A stretch of 64,000 nt of DNA from Lumbricus terrestris (taxonomy: Eukaryota > Annelida > Clitellata > Crassiclitellata > Lumbricidae), in assembly GCA_949752735.1 (NCBI GenBank), contig OX457036.1:16974933-17038932 (forward strand). Reading direction: 5' to 3'. Shown here in pieces: positions 52,460 to 63,637 of the stretch (the stretch's first letter is position 1; every line of letters starts with the position of its first letter). Both the position numbers and the translations under genes were made by a program. The notes under the pieces are model-generated. The model saw nothing but the letters and a program-made list of their open reading frames with translations. It searched no databases and was not told the DNA's origin.

Positions 52460-53420
52460 TATAGCATACCTGCCAATAACAGACCTCTTGGCGACAGCTG
52501 TGCTCTTGTCACATCGTATGATCGTCGATCACGTCGTCACTCTACGTAGGCCTACTCTATCGACGCAACTTTGACCAGAAACAATGAATATCGGACATCA
52601 TTAATTTGACTGTCGACGGAAATCAGTTAATTGGTTGGTTCTACGTGCGTGCGTGGTCCACCGCTGGGGAGTTTTCTAGTTGGCTGTTCATTGCTTTGCT
52701 AACTGTTATCACATGTGAAGTTTCTTGTTCTTTATAGGGGACAGTTGTATCATAGAAGCTAGCGCGCAGTGCACTTCATTAGTCTAGCACTCTATAGCTC
52801 TTTCACGGCTATAGGCCTATCACATTATATTAGGCTATATTGAGGTTGTCATGACAATAAAATGGACCTATCGCGAAAGCCATAATTATTAGAAAGTGCA
52901 ATTAATGTTTATTTGGCCGATATGATTATTGGCTGTTGCGAAAGTGTTTCCCCATATATCAATCTAGTACCCCCCCCCACCCCCGTCCCACTCCCCTACA
53001 GCTCTTTTATGCATTAGGTCTACCTATAGAAATTCAGTTTTAGCATCTTATGAAAGCCCAACCAGTTCTGGTCACCCTCAACAGTTGCTGGGGTGTCGCT
53101 AGGAAAAAGTTGGGGTGGGGGTTTCCAATGGTCATTATCTCAATATGCACAGAATTACTTAAGAGAAAATCGGAAATTATGCTATAAGCTGCATTAAGCA
53201 TACTTGTTTTTTGGGGAGGGGTTAGACCCGTGGACCTCAATAAAGCCTATGCAGCGGAAGCTTAGCCTACATGCATGATGCACAGTTGATTGGAAAATGA
53301 TTGCAATGTATAGGCATATGAATGACTTTTAAACTGCATAATATTATGTAGGCTAAGCAAGGCTTAGGCCTACTAACACTGTTTACAAACCTTCCAAACT
53401 AAGCGGAATTAGACCTATCT
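52460..53420. other. Intergenic, nothing recognised
   Basis: Mixed sequence with several AGGCCT words and C-rich runs (52970). No supported feature. Confidence 0.4.
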
Positions 53421-53429
53421 TCCTACGAC

Positions 53430-54406
53430 CAGGGGCTTCTATCCCCCCTAAGCAACCGGGCGCAATCCATCTTCTTCCCCCCCCTTCTGGACCGGCCTTC
53501 CTCTGTGTATGCAATAGGCCTATAATGCAATTTAGCGCATGCCCTCCTCTATAGTGTGGGAATGAAGGTTTGTTTGGAGGGGGACAAACGAGCATCCAGC
53601 AGACGATCGCCGAAGCATGTGTAGCGCCGAGAAGGGACCTGGTATGGGGAGGGAATGTGCCCCTCCCCATAAGAAATTTTGCGATTTCCGCATTGCAATT
53701 TCAGCATTTCAAGCTGTCCTCTTAGCAAAATCACTCTACTATTTCAGTGGAGGAATTGATTCAGGGCAGCCATATGTTTTGCACCTCTGATCAGTGTGCA
53801 CTCGAGAGGCGTTACATAAATTTTTAGAGCACAATGCAATACAATAAAATACAATGTAGGTCCTACAATGTAAGCCCACGTAATAATTATTTTGCTTTAG
53901 GCCTACTAAGTGTTCAAGGACCAAAATTGACTGTCTGAAATCTGAGAGATAACATTGGAGAGAAGCCATTTAGTTGTGCAAAATAGTATTTGTATTGACA
54001 TTATTTTTTTCAATTATTATATGATTGTATTATTTATTAAAATAGTAAAAACATAATTATAATCATGTAATAGGAAATTTTTATTATGGTATATTATAGC
54101 TGTTATAGCAGTTCATGCAATTCAAAAATGCAGATAGTAGCCTAACTAAAAACTCAAAGTGTATAAACTTCTATAAAGTGTATACATTTTGCTAAAAACT
54201 ATTAGGCCTACCATTTTGTCCAAATTTATATGATGGGGAAGTATTTTCTGGAGGGGATCTTCCTCCTAGTGATGCCTAGATTGAACGCTGCCCTCCATGT
54301 CCGACCTTCCCCCCAACCGACGTGAATTTTGGCTGTCTTCTGATTCCCCCCCTATTTTTCCCTGGGCGCAAGCTGCGCCCGCCATGTATAGGGATAGAAG
54401 CCCCTG
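53430..54406. mobile_element. Non-autonomous hAT element (977 bp), CAGGGGCTTCTATCCC ends
   Basis: Left CAGGGGCTTCTATCCC and right GGGATAGAAGCCCCTG are perfect 16 bp inverted repeats. A perfect 8 bp target duplication CCTACGAC flanks it (53422-53429, 54407-54414). The subterminal GGGCGCAA phrase is found at both ends (53458, 54363). No transposase. Confidence 0.96.
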
Positions 54407-54409
54407 CCT

Positions 54410-54980
54410 ACGACCGTTAGTAGGCTAGCCGTCATAATTATTAGCCTACAAACATAATTCGTTCCCCCTACCCCGGGCCCTATTCGTCGCTGTCAGATAT
54501 TTAATTGCAGTATTTCCCATCAGGTTCGTGAGATCTGTAACTATAAATAAAATGTAAAGAAGATATTAACCCTCAGGCTACCAAGCTTTTTTGTAACACG
54601 GACTATCAAGGGGAGTGGTTATACCCACCCCCCCCCTGGATTTTGGGTTTGGTTTGAGACATCATAACTTAAATTTAATTGTATACAATAATACACCAAT
54701 GGATTCAGCATTCATTTCTGCACAAAAATCCCAAGGAAATTTTGGCAGGTCATAAGGCAGATCACCTGAGGTTCAGAGCAAAGAAGGCAGATCAAATGAC
54801 CTGATCACGACGCAATCTATTTTGGCGCCATCACTGCCCCTCCCCAACCCCCATCCTCGGCGACATAATATTCCAGAATCGTTGGAGCTCGGTTTACAAA
54901 GGTACCGCACAAGCATTTTGACTAGGCCTACCTATAGATGCCCTATATCTAGGTATATACGTCATTCTACAAACCCCATC
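54410..54980. other. Intergenic, nothing recognised
   Basis: No ORF or repeat I can support. Confidence 0.35.
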
Positions 54981-54984
54981 CAAC

Positions 54985-55125
54985 ACCCATACGCACACAG
55001 TCATACACACACACAGTCAAACACACACACAGTCACACACACCAACACACGCACACACACATACGCACACAATCACACACGCAAAAACGAACGCGCGCGC
55101 GCACACACGCACATCCACACACACT
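54985..55125. repeat. (CA)n-rich array
   Basis: ACACAC repeats with AGTCA and CGCGCG interruptions. Thr/His frames are by-products. Confidence 0.92.
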
Positions 55126-55180
55126 GTAGACTAGCTGAGCATTTAGGTGCTTGTGCACGCCCTTAGGCCTGTAGGCTACG

Positions 55181-55506
55181 CAGGGCCGTGTTTAAGGTTC
55201 CTCGGGTGTCGGTGCAAAGTGTTACCGCAGGGGTATAATATGATAGTATCGTTTGAGCGGCCGTTGGTTTGGCAAAAGATACGGCCACGTGTAAATAAGT
55301 ATGCATCATAAAGAAATTTATGGTAGCTACACTTTTAATTAATGTTTTCTTACACTTACTGAGTTTACAAAAGGTTTAGGCCCAAGTAACACTGAGACTC
55401 GCTGCACTCGCATAAGTCATTTGGCCAATTGGAACAAAACTCTCGGCTCAGGCTTCAGGGCATTCGGTGCACCGCACCGAATGGACCTATGTTAAACACG
55501 GCCCTG
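55181..55506. mobile_element. hAT-like MITE, CAGGGCCGTGTTTAA ends
   Basis: CAGGGCCGTGTTTAA at 55181 is mirrored by TTAAACACGGCCCTG ending at 55506, perfect over 15 bp. Flanks ACG / TACG are only partly alike, so the target duplication is not clean. 326 bp, no ORF. Confidence 0.82.
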
Positions 55507-55879
55507 CCTGTACGTACGTGTCTCCTTTGGTAGCTATGCGCATGACTGCCATGACATGATGCCAAATAGGCCTACGATCGACGTTTGCCAAGCAGCTACC
55601 CGGTAGTAGACCTACTACATAATTGATGGGCTTTCTCTTCCCCCTCCCTTCGACCCCCCCGCCTTCAGCAACCTTGGCTTTTCGTCACGACTTTTAATCG
55701 CCTCTGACATTTAGATAGGGAAACATGTGACAGTTGATATTCGATCTCCTCCACACTCAACAAACATGAGATGCAGGCCTACTTACGTGCATAGACTGTA
55801 TATAATGTAGGCTAATTATACTGGTAAAAATTAATGGCTATAGCATATTATTACGTAGGCTCAGTAGACTTTTAAATAT

Positions 55880-56179
55880 ATGCTAAAAACGCACCTGTTC
55901 TTTAGGGCCTGTTAATATTGCTGCTTACTGTAATTAAGGCGCCATCGTAACGGCATGTGGCTTGTTCGGCCTACAAAACCATAATTATAAATTGTTGTTG
56001 TTTTTAGTATTATTATGATTAGGCCATCCTCTCTGGTAGTGTATCATCGTCTATCTCTCGTCTGAAAACTTGCCTTTTTTCTCGGGGTTGAATGCACTGG
56101 GAGCGCTTCTGAAAGGCTCTTGCTGCGAGAAGCGCTTTATAAATGGTCAGATACAATACAATATACAATTATTAATAAA

Positions 56180-56240
<61 letters not shown>
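55880..56240 (+). repeat. Retroelement 3' remnants with ATT tail
   Basis: 55885-55985 (CACCTGTTCTTTAG, GGCGCCATCGTAACGGCATG) resembles 48885-48960. 56040-56160 has a degenerate LINE-like C-terminus (TCTCGTCTGAAAACTTGCCT, as in SRLKTCL) and an AGCGCTTTATAAATGGTC end, followed by an (ATT)n tail at 56175-56241. Confidence 0.55.
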
Positions 56241-56245
<5 letters not shown>

Positions 56246-56361
56246 CGATTATAATTAGCCTATATTTTACGCTGAAATTCGGTTTCGCTCACCTCTGCGG
56301 TCTTTCGTAATCCTAATAAACTCCAGATTTTTCATAAAGTGCCACTTGAAAGTTAATTGCA

Positions 56362-56387
56362 GGGCAACAGCTTATTCACGAGTGCTG
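56362..56387 (-). repeat. Single diverged monomer of the 25 bp minisatellite
   Basis: GGGCAACAGCTTATTCACGA is the reverse complement of the unit tandemly repeated at 1944-2282. Confidence 0.75.
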
Positions 56388-56777
56388 CATCGATTCAAGG
56401 GAGAAGTCGAAAGGAAGTACGAGTACGTTTGCTACTTGCTAGAAGGTCAGAGGAAGCAGCTAGAGCAGCTATTAGTAGGCTATTAGCAGCTGAGTTGGGT
56501 GTCGTTTAAGTTAATAGTTATGTATACAATCAGAAGGTGGGGAAATCAGACGAGTGGGGGTATGAATTCTTGAAGAGGCTTAATTTTCTGACCAGACTTC
56601 AGTTTTGAGTGGAAAGTCCGATGGGTGATAGAGAAACCTCGTGAGGTTTGTGACTGGCAGTGATAGTGGACATTGGCCTAAATGCCACTATAGTTAAATG
56701 GAAATATTAAAATACCCTTAATTTAATTGCTTAAACCGTTGACGGTTTATTTAACCTATGCATCGATCGATCGCTGG

Positions 56778-57139
56778 CAGGGGCGGATCCAGGGGGGCCA
56801 ATCCGGCCATGGCCCCCCATTTAGAAATTTCTTTATTTTTGACCAGCTATTTTGCTCGGAAAGTAAATGTAAATGTAATCGCATATTTATATAGCGGCTG
56901 TGTTATGGCTTCGACCCTGAGGGTGATATCCTTCACCACCGCTACTCCACGTTTATATTGCGACCGAGCCACCCGCAGTAAAGATCCGAGAAATTAATCT
57001 CTGACCGACCGGGAATCGAACCCGGGCCGCCGGCGCGGCGAGCGGGCTAAAAACCCACTCGACCACCGAGACGTGGCCCCCCATGAGTGGTTCCGTAGGA
57101 CTTTGGCCCCCCCTTCGAAAATTTCTGTATCCGCCCTTG
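56778..57139 (+). mobile_element. hAT-like MITE, GGGGCGGAT-end family, with SINE inside
   Basis: Starts CAGGGGCGGATCCAGG, ends TTTCTGTATCCGCCCTTG. Perfect 8 bp target duplication ATCGCTGG (56770-56777, 57140-57147). The interior is interrupted by a tRNA-derived SINE at about 56862-57077. The MITE halves outside the SINE match the copy at 12947. Confidence 0.95.
56862..57077 (-). repeat. tRNA-derived SINE, family 3, nested in a MITE
   Basis: On the minus strand the head has A box TGGTCGAGTGG (near 57060) and B box GGGTTCGATTCC (57010-57022). Then the body runs to a GCTATATAAATATGC-like end and a (CATTTA)n tail at 56862-56880. Different body from families 1 and 2. Confidence 0.88.
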
Positions 57140-57147
57140 ATCGCTGG

Positions 57148-57860
57148 TGACTAAAACGAATAGGCTATAAGCCTAATATAGGTCAAAAGTCTTAATATCG
57201 AGGGTCGTGATTTTAAGAATCGGAACATCAAGTGCCCACGGGGAATACGACGTGCATGCACGACGTGAACACGCTGGGAAACTCGATCACCTTCAACATT
57301 CGATCCTGCACCCCACGGGCGTAACTTTGCCCCAGATAGTGGTGGTGACCTTCCTCTGCAGCTTTGCTCACTAGGGTAAGGGGAGGGTCAAAACATCCTA
57401 GGACAAAACGTCCCCTGTGCTATGGAGCGAACATGCAGTTTGATTGTTCTAATGTCTTTTCGCTGTTCCTTATTGAGATAATCATTAGCAAATAGCCATA
57501 ATGTGTTTTGGATGGTTTATTTTTGTTTTAAGCAACATTAATTTTTTCGTGTTTGCTTCTAAGAGTTTTCTGCCACTTCTGTAGGATTAGATGCCAAAAT
57601 ACCAAGTGTAGCCATTAATATAAATATATAGGTTCAAAGTATATAGTATATCGAATTACTGTGCAAAATAAATGCGACTTCAGTAGGCCTATAGGTATAT
57701 CAATTTTTACAGTATATAGCCTAAGCTTAGGCAATCTCACATAGGCTATAGCTTTTCCACCATTGCGATTTTAAATAATGCACGAATAGCCTATGCAGCC
57801 AAAATTCTTTCAAATAAAAAATATATTTTACAGGACAAAAAGGTGATGGTGACTATAATT
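57148..57860. other. Intergenic, nothing recognised
   Basis: No supported ORF, RNA gene or repeat. Confidence 0.4.
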
Positions 57861-57864
57861 ATAT

Positions 57865-57890
57865 CACCACCACTTTTAAAAGTGGTGGTG
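57865..57890. repeat. Perfect 26 bp palindrome
   Basis: CACCACCACTTTT pairs with AAAAGTGGTGGTG with no spacer. Lies just outside the left end of the next element. Confidence 0.9.
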
Positions 57891-57902
57891 ACTGGACACC
57901 AC

Positions 57903-58892
57903 GGCCGGCAGTCATGGCCTAGGTGTACTGTGCGCCGCACTTAAAGGCTACTCTAGGTCATAAGTATTCTTGCGATATGTTTTACTCTTGTATGGTAGTC
58001 ATGAGCAAGCGTAGACGTTGGATTATCTATTCATCTCACTAAAGCGGTGGTTATAGATTTCTAGGGTATCGCGCACGCGCACAGCCTACTTACTATATTT
58101 ATATCCAGTTGTTTCCGACGATAAGTAAGCAAGTAGACACACAGCCGCAAAGCAAAACGATGCACATTTAATATAGTTTAAATACAAAAAATTACGAGGC
58201 TTGATAAGAGCAAATAATAATTATTTGAGTGAACGTTATTTACAAAGATAAGCTTATAGGAAGAAAATTACATAGCGAGAAAGTTGAACAGATTTTGAAT
58301 AGAACGGTGATGTGGGGATAGAATCTGATGAAACCGTAACCGGTTTCAGATAGTGGTCGCCGAATTAAAATTCTTAAATGGGCTATTTCTTGGTGGTTTC
58401 TCGAACTGTCCATTTTCACGTGGCATGCGTTTAATTTATTGTGGAGTTTAATATGCAATCTGTCGCTAGAACAAACTAATTACAACAGATAAATGGGTCG
58501 CTTCGTTAGGTGAGCGACCCACGATTTGTTAGGCCTACTGTTACGCGGCACTTCGAATGCAATTTCCTATGGTATTTAGCCAAATTTTAATATTTCGTGA
58601 CGGCGAAAATAAAAGCCAATATAATGTTCGCCGTCGACGAATGATACGAGTTCATTGCAGACTTTTTAAATACGTTTTGACATGTAAAGTGTGGTCGAAT
58701 GCAGCGAGTTTCGAGTCATAAACAGCCGCCATCTTAGGGAGTAGAGACCTACACCTGCCCGAGAATGGCGTAGCGTTACTCGCAGAGTTAAGGTTTACGT
58801 CTGACCCATGACTACCGTTTTAAATCGTTATTCGGATGTAGACCGTATTTATGCCTAGAGTACGAGTTATACCTAGGCCATGACTGCCGGCC
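57903..58892. mobile_element. 990 bp inverted-repeat element, GGCCGGCAGTCATGGCC ends
   Basis: GGCCGGCAGTCATGGCCTAG at 57903 is mirrored at 58873-58892. Weaker inverted similarity continues inward for about 110 bp (TACTCTAGG, then GGTAGTCATGRG). No clear target duplication, no ORF. 58486-58511 is an internal hairpin (GGGTCGCT...AGCGACCC). Confidence 0.72.
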
Positions 58893-58899
58893 CACCTTC

Positions 58900-60258
58900 A
58901 CAATAGAAAGTTACGCCTATATGCTGCACCCCGCCGACATTCCGACAACAGTTGAGATCATAATCATATAATTATGGGCCTATATATAATATTATACTCT
59001 CCCACGTACGTTAGCACCCAACAGCAGCTAGCTAGTATACAGTTAATTAGTCCAGCGCTCTATCCGACATCATCAGATTCTTATGCCTGGTGTGATAATA
59101 ATTATGGACCCATATGACGCAGACATTTAGGCCTAAATTCGATACAGCGTTCGCGCCATATGTAGCATGGACGCCCGCGGATATTTTTTCAGAGGGTGGC
59201 ATTTGAAGCATGATGGTCATGGTTAAACTTTTTAACATGAGGCTGATCGAGAAATGCTAAACAGGTAATTTTCGTAAATGTAGATAATTATCTCACTTTC
59301 ACTTTGCGTACGATTAGTATGATCACTGTGGTGTTTTAATGCGAAGAAATTTGTTAAAGGCTAAAAATAGTAGGCCTAGTCAAAAGAATAGGCGTCAGTT
59401 TTCCGGAAGCAAGTGCCGCTTCTGGCCTCTATGTGCGGGCGCCCATGCCTATAGCCTATACCTACTAGGCCTATAGGTCCTACTGTTTGCTCATCTCTTT
59501 TTGCATCTTGCTGTGTAACGACACTGTTATTTCAAGAATGATCAGTGTCATCCTCCTCCTTTATTCTGTCTTGAGACTGGCACTGCCAAGGGGCGAACGG
59601 TGGCATACGTACGTAGCATTTTTGCTTATCTCTCAGATAGAGATATTGGGCCCTGACTGCAGTCCCTTAATTCTAGTTAATTACAGTACGAAGTAAACTG
59701 CGAATGAGCTCAACAGTAAACTGTTGTCTTCATTCGACCGGCTGTTCCAGGTCTCTAGGGCTTAGGCCTATATAGGCCTAAGTCACTGCAGGCATACTGT
59801 TACAGCACGTGGGGCATAGATCGTAGATGGATAGAAGGAGTTTCTCAAAGAGTGGAGTGCAGATCGAGCCACATTATTAAGGCAATATAGTGCGGACCCG
59901 ACCGCGGGTGCCGTGATAACCCTTCACTATTAGGCCTAATTATAGCTAATAGTCCTTCCATCGACAACCGACTGGCACCGGTTCACGACGCCTGCAGTAG
60001 ATTCGGTTCGGTTAACCTTGATGCATGGTCGCCATCAGTAAACAACTCATTTAATTTCGTCACATGATTCTTACTGTGAGGATCAGTGCCGATGTGTGTG
60101 CGTGTGCACACATACACGCGCGCGCAGATTGTTGTCTATATAGCCTAGGCCTACATAATGTGTCTGGGTGCAGCTATAGGTATACCCTACGTGTGTCAAT
60201 GTGTTTGCATGTACATGTAGCCTATGTAGCATATAAGCCTATAGGCCTACAATACATA
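58900..60258. other. Intergenic, one dispersed repeat
   Basis: 59550-59607 pairs with 51095-51180. Otherwise AGGCCT-rich sequence without supported features. Confidence 0.4.
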
Positions 60259-60266
60259 TAATTGCC

Positions 60267-60472
60267 CAGGGCTTTTTTAACGTGCAGTTGTACACGAAAT
60301 GTGCAGTTCTAAATGGATTTGTGCAGTTGTATAGAAGCACTTAATTCTGTCACAAGTTTTGTGCAGTTAAATCTAGCAAAAGGTCATTGTCATCCGATTG
60401 GAAGTAATTTACAATGGAGGATGGGAAAGGAAAGAAGGAGTTGTGCAGTTCTAAAAATTCCTTTAAAACAGC
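60267..60472 (+). mobile_element. hAT-like MITE, CAGGGCTTTTTTAA family, damaged right end
   Basis: Matches the copy at 15522 along its length, with a small internal insertion (AATTCTGTCACAAG). The last bases read CAGCTCTTTT instead of CAGCCCTG, and the left flank TAATTGCC is not repeated on the right. Confidence 0.9.
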
Positions 60473-60791
60473 TCTTTTGTTGCTTTTGTTACGGTATCCA
60501 TCCATTCGTATATATAGCTCCTTCCGTCTCGTCGACTCCTCGAGATCCAGGTCTTCTACTTTTCATCCACCCATTGGGTCGTCTATCCAACCACCAATTA
60601 TTTATCCAGCCAGCCATCTGGATGTCATTTCACCAATCTACCCAGCCAGACAATCCTTCCATCCATCCGCTCATCCGACCGTCCGTACACGTAGGTCCGC
60701 CATCCAGACAGCCAGCCACTCAATTTTTTTTATATTGTTTTTACTTTTGTCAGCTCTAGATTAGAGTATGTGTCTGGCACATATATATGTC

Positions 60792-61035
60792 TGGCACATC
60801 AGGGGTGGATCCAGGGGCCAATCCGGCCATGGCCCCCATTTAAAAAGTGCATGGGACGTGCCCTCCCATTTGGTATCAAATTAACAGTCCATTAAATCAA
60901 TGCAGCGGGAGAGAAAAGCAAGATACTATTTTGGCGGCCAAAACGGTATCTTTTTCTTGGAAATTGGACGAATGACTAAAAAAGAAAGAAAATTTGGGCA
61001 CCTCTTCACAAATTTTTTATCCGCCCTTGAGGCAC
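60792..61035 (+). mobile_element. hAT-like MITE, GGGGCGGAT-end family
   Basis: Starts CAGGGGTGGATCCAGGGG near 60799, ends TTTTTTATCCGCCCTTG near 61029. Flanks TGGCACAT and AGGCACAT differ in one base. The interior GTGCATGGGACGTG is shared with the copy at 22477. Confidence 0.88.
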
Positions 61036-61411
61036 ATAATTTAATACCTAGGCCTATAATTGTGTATAATTATATCTTGTCACTTTATTTCAATTAGGCT
61101 TAGGCTGGGTCCTAAATAAACTTCATAGCGATAGGCCAACAGCTAAAATATAGGACTTAGGCCTAGGCTACTATATGACTTTATCCGATCCAATGGTTTA
61201 TGTGATGGCCATGGGTGTATACCGGTAGGCCTATTTGAGGGAAGCTGTTCAATTCCCGAAATAAATGCATTTCTCTCTTTAAAAGCTAAAACTGTTGAAA
61301 AATGCAACCATTAGGCTACCAGCGAAACGGCCCTCCAAAATGTCTTCCTAAAAGTTCCATTAAAGTTCATTTTTGTGGATTCGAACCGAAAAGAAAATAA
61401 CTATTGTTAAC

Positions 61412-61439
61412 CATCGACGTATCTCAATATACGTCGATG
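61412..61439. repeat. Hairpin upstream of the prosaposin-like gene
   Basis: CATCGACGTAT (61412-61422) and ATACGTCGATG (61429-61439) are an 11 bp perfect inverted repeat with a 6 base loop, about 265 bp before the start codon. A palindromic element role in transcription is possible but unshown. Confidence 0.75.
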
Positions 61440-61703
61440 TTGTTAGCTGTATCCTAAAGAGTGTGCGATTCGTTTCGATTAGAAATACTCGAACCGAGTT
61501 ATTCGATTCGAGTAGTTTTATGGAAGATAATTCGCCCACCTCTGCGTTGTCAGTCATATGACAGCGACTCACTGTCACACCGTAAGACAGGTTGAAAGAA
61601 TTATAAGTCTCGTGAGTTGTTTGCATTTTATATTTCACATAAAAGGGAACGCTTCACATCGGAATAATTCTTTACTTGATTTTTAGAACTGACAGACGAC
61701 AAG

Positions 61704-63637
61704 ATGTTTCGGTTCGTCGTGCCCTTGATTGCTGTGCTGACTTACGGTAAGCTCACATCATAATGATTATACGCACTGTAACTGTGTTTTTAGTGAGACA
61801 ACTTTTGATATCCGGGTAGCTCATCATATCACCTGATCAGGTGCTTGCAACAATGAAACTTTTATACAGATCGTTGTTCAGAATAGCTCTCTTCGAGCTT
61901 AGATAGCAGCCTATTCCCGTGAATCCATAACTGGTCTTATAATCAAAAGAAATTGTATTGCACACGTTGGCAGCATATGAATTAGTCTCTAATTGTTTAT
62001 GATTAGCAGGAAAAAATGCGATGCATTATATAATCATGAGTTCATATACTGTGACGAAGCAACAGTAGTGCCGAAAGAGGTTTGAGACGAGATGTCATTT
62101 TAAGTTTCTAAGCTGGCAGACGGTAATAATAAAAAAAATTAGTCCTTCCTGATTAAGTAATCTTAAAGCTTGTGGCATAAGAATATATCGGCTTGGTCGT
62201 CGATATTCTGTAGTAAGCACTTGGAGGTCATTCTCTTTGTACAGAGAATATATCGTATCTTAAAATTTGTAGAGCGCTTCTCTATCCAGAGCTACTTTCA
62301 ATGCAAAGTCTCGTGGAAATATGAACACATTGAGAGAGTAAGAGGATGCAGGAAAGGTGCCAGACATGAGCTTGGCCTGAACAGGGGGAGGCCATTCCAA
62401 GTGGAGGGACTTGTTGGAACAGGTGCACAGTATTGAGCTGAGGCAGATCTGAACATGAAAGACCAGGCGGTGCAAATGATTGGCAGAGCACAAAGGGCGA
62501 AGAGATGTTGCAGAGGGAGGTTTACGCAAAAAGTATCTGTTGGGTTAATTAAAAGCTTATTGCTGGTTTGAAGCTTAATTTTAGCATGCTAAGAAGTTTT
62601 TGCTTTGGTGATCATAGAGCTGATGTAAAGCATTGTTCATAATTGTTACATATTTGCTTGATTGATGCACATTATGGAACACTGACACACATATAGTTAA
62701 TCAGACATAGAGAAGTTTTGGATGACTGAATATCTGTCCACCTGTGACTGATCATTGTGTAAAAAATATGACCATCCCAGACTTTGATCGAATAGAGCAC
62801 CCTTCTGCAACCTCCTACAATGTAATTCAGCCAAGCAAATGATTTTTGCCATGATGCAATATTTATGAAGGTGAAATTTGTGCAAATTGATGCTGATGAG
62901 ATAGTTTGGCACAAGCTACTTGTAAGCTGTTTCTCACATATCTACAGGAGTTCATCTAGTGAAGCGCATATTTGCATGAAAAGGCTTTTGAATATTCTTA
63001 TTTCTACTTCCCGATCAAATGAAAGTTCGGTTCTTACCTTTGTAGATACTATACATTGCATGATTCTTGCACTTATTATATACTTATTTGCCATATAAAA
63101 GTTAGATCTTCATCAAAACACTGTGCTTGTGGCTTATTTCATACTTACCTTCAGAAGCGAATTACATTCTCGAAGGTTGAGGTGCTCTATTCCTTCAGTT
63201 AGCTGGGGCAGCCATATATCACTTCCACAGTGATAGATTTCAGCAGTGGCAGCACCACCATAGGTCATGCCAGGTCATTTTATCTATTGTCTATTTTACT
63301 CCTGACCTGCCTTATGACCTGGCAAAATTCTTCGGAATTTTAATATTTGTAATACATATATAACAACATGCTGAAAAACTGCCATGCTCTGATGCAACTG
63401 TTAGAATTGAATTGCATTTTCTTGATAGTTACTGAGTTTTGTTTTCATTGCGTTGGACAACATTGCCACAAATATTGGATTAAGGTTTTGCTGTCTTTGT
63501 TCATAGCGTCGGCCGCCAACGTTGATGAATGCACGTTTGGAGAGTCTTACTGGTGTAGCAGCCTGGAGAATGCTAAGACCTGTGGTGCAGTTGAACACTG
63601 CAAGTCGACCGTTTGGCTGAATGAGATCATAAAGCTG
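61704..63637 (+). CDS. PSAP: Prosaposin-like precursor, 5' part (two exons; continues past window)
   Basis: Exons 61704-61746 and 63507-63637. Exon 1 encodes MFRFVVPLIAVLTY, a signal peptide core, and ends in phase 1 at TACG|GTAAGC. Exon 2 follows acceptor TTTGTTCATAG and encodes NVDECTFGESYWCSSLENAK and TCGAVEHCKSTVW, the saposin A-type domain (six-Cys pattern starting C-x(7)-WC...CGAV.HC..TVW). It ends in phase 0 at CTG|GTTAGT. Prosaposin is cut in lysosomes into saposins that present sphingolipids to hydrolases; pulmonary surfactant protein B has the same N-terminal domain, so the exact family member is open. The saposin B-type domains must lie beyond 64000. The intron 61747-63506 shows no firm repeat except 63266-63333. 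Confidence 0.88.
63266..63333. repeat. Dispersed repeat pair member, self-complementary
   Basis: GTCATGCCAGGTCATTTTAT then CTATTTTACTCCTGACCTGC and TTATGACCTGGCAA. Similar to 8655-8710. TGCCAGGTCA and TGACCTGGCA are inverted, so it may be a small MITE-like unit. Confidence 0.55.

Noticed and set aside
60313..60764. ORFs of 116-148 codons
   Set aside because: The first third lies in the MITE copy at 60267-60472, and the rest is a Pro/Ser/His-rich frame from CCATCC-like sequence; no domain and no splice support.
62170..62530. ORFs inside the first intron of the prosaposin-like gene
   Set aside because: Overlapping frames on both strands, no recognised domain, no fit to flanking exon phases.
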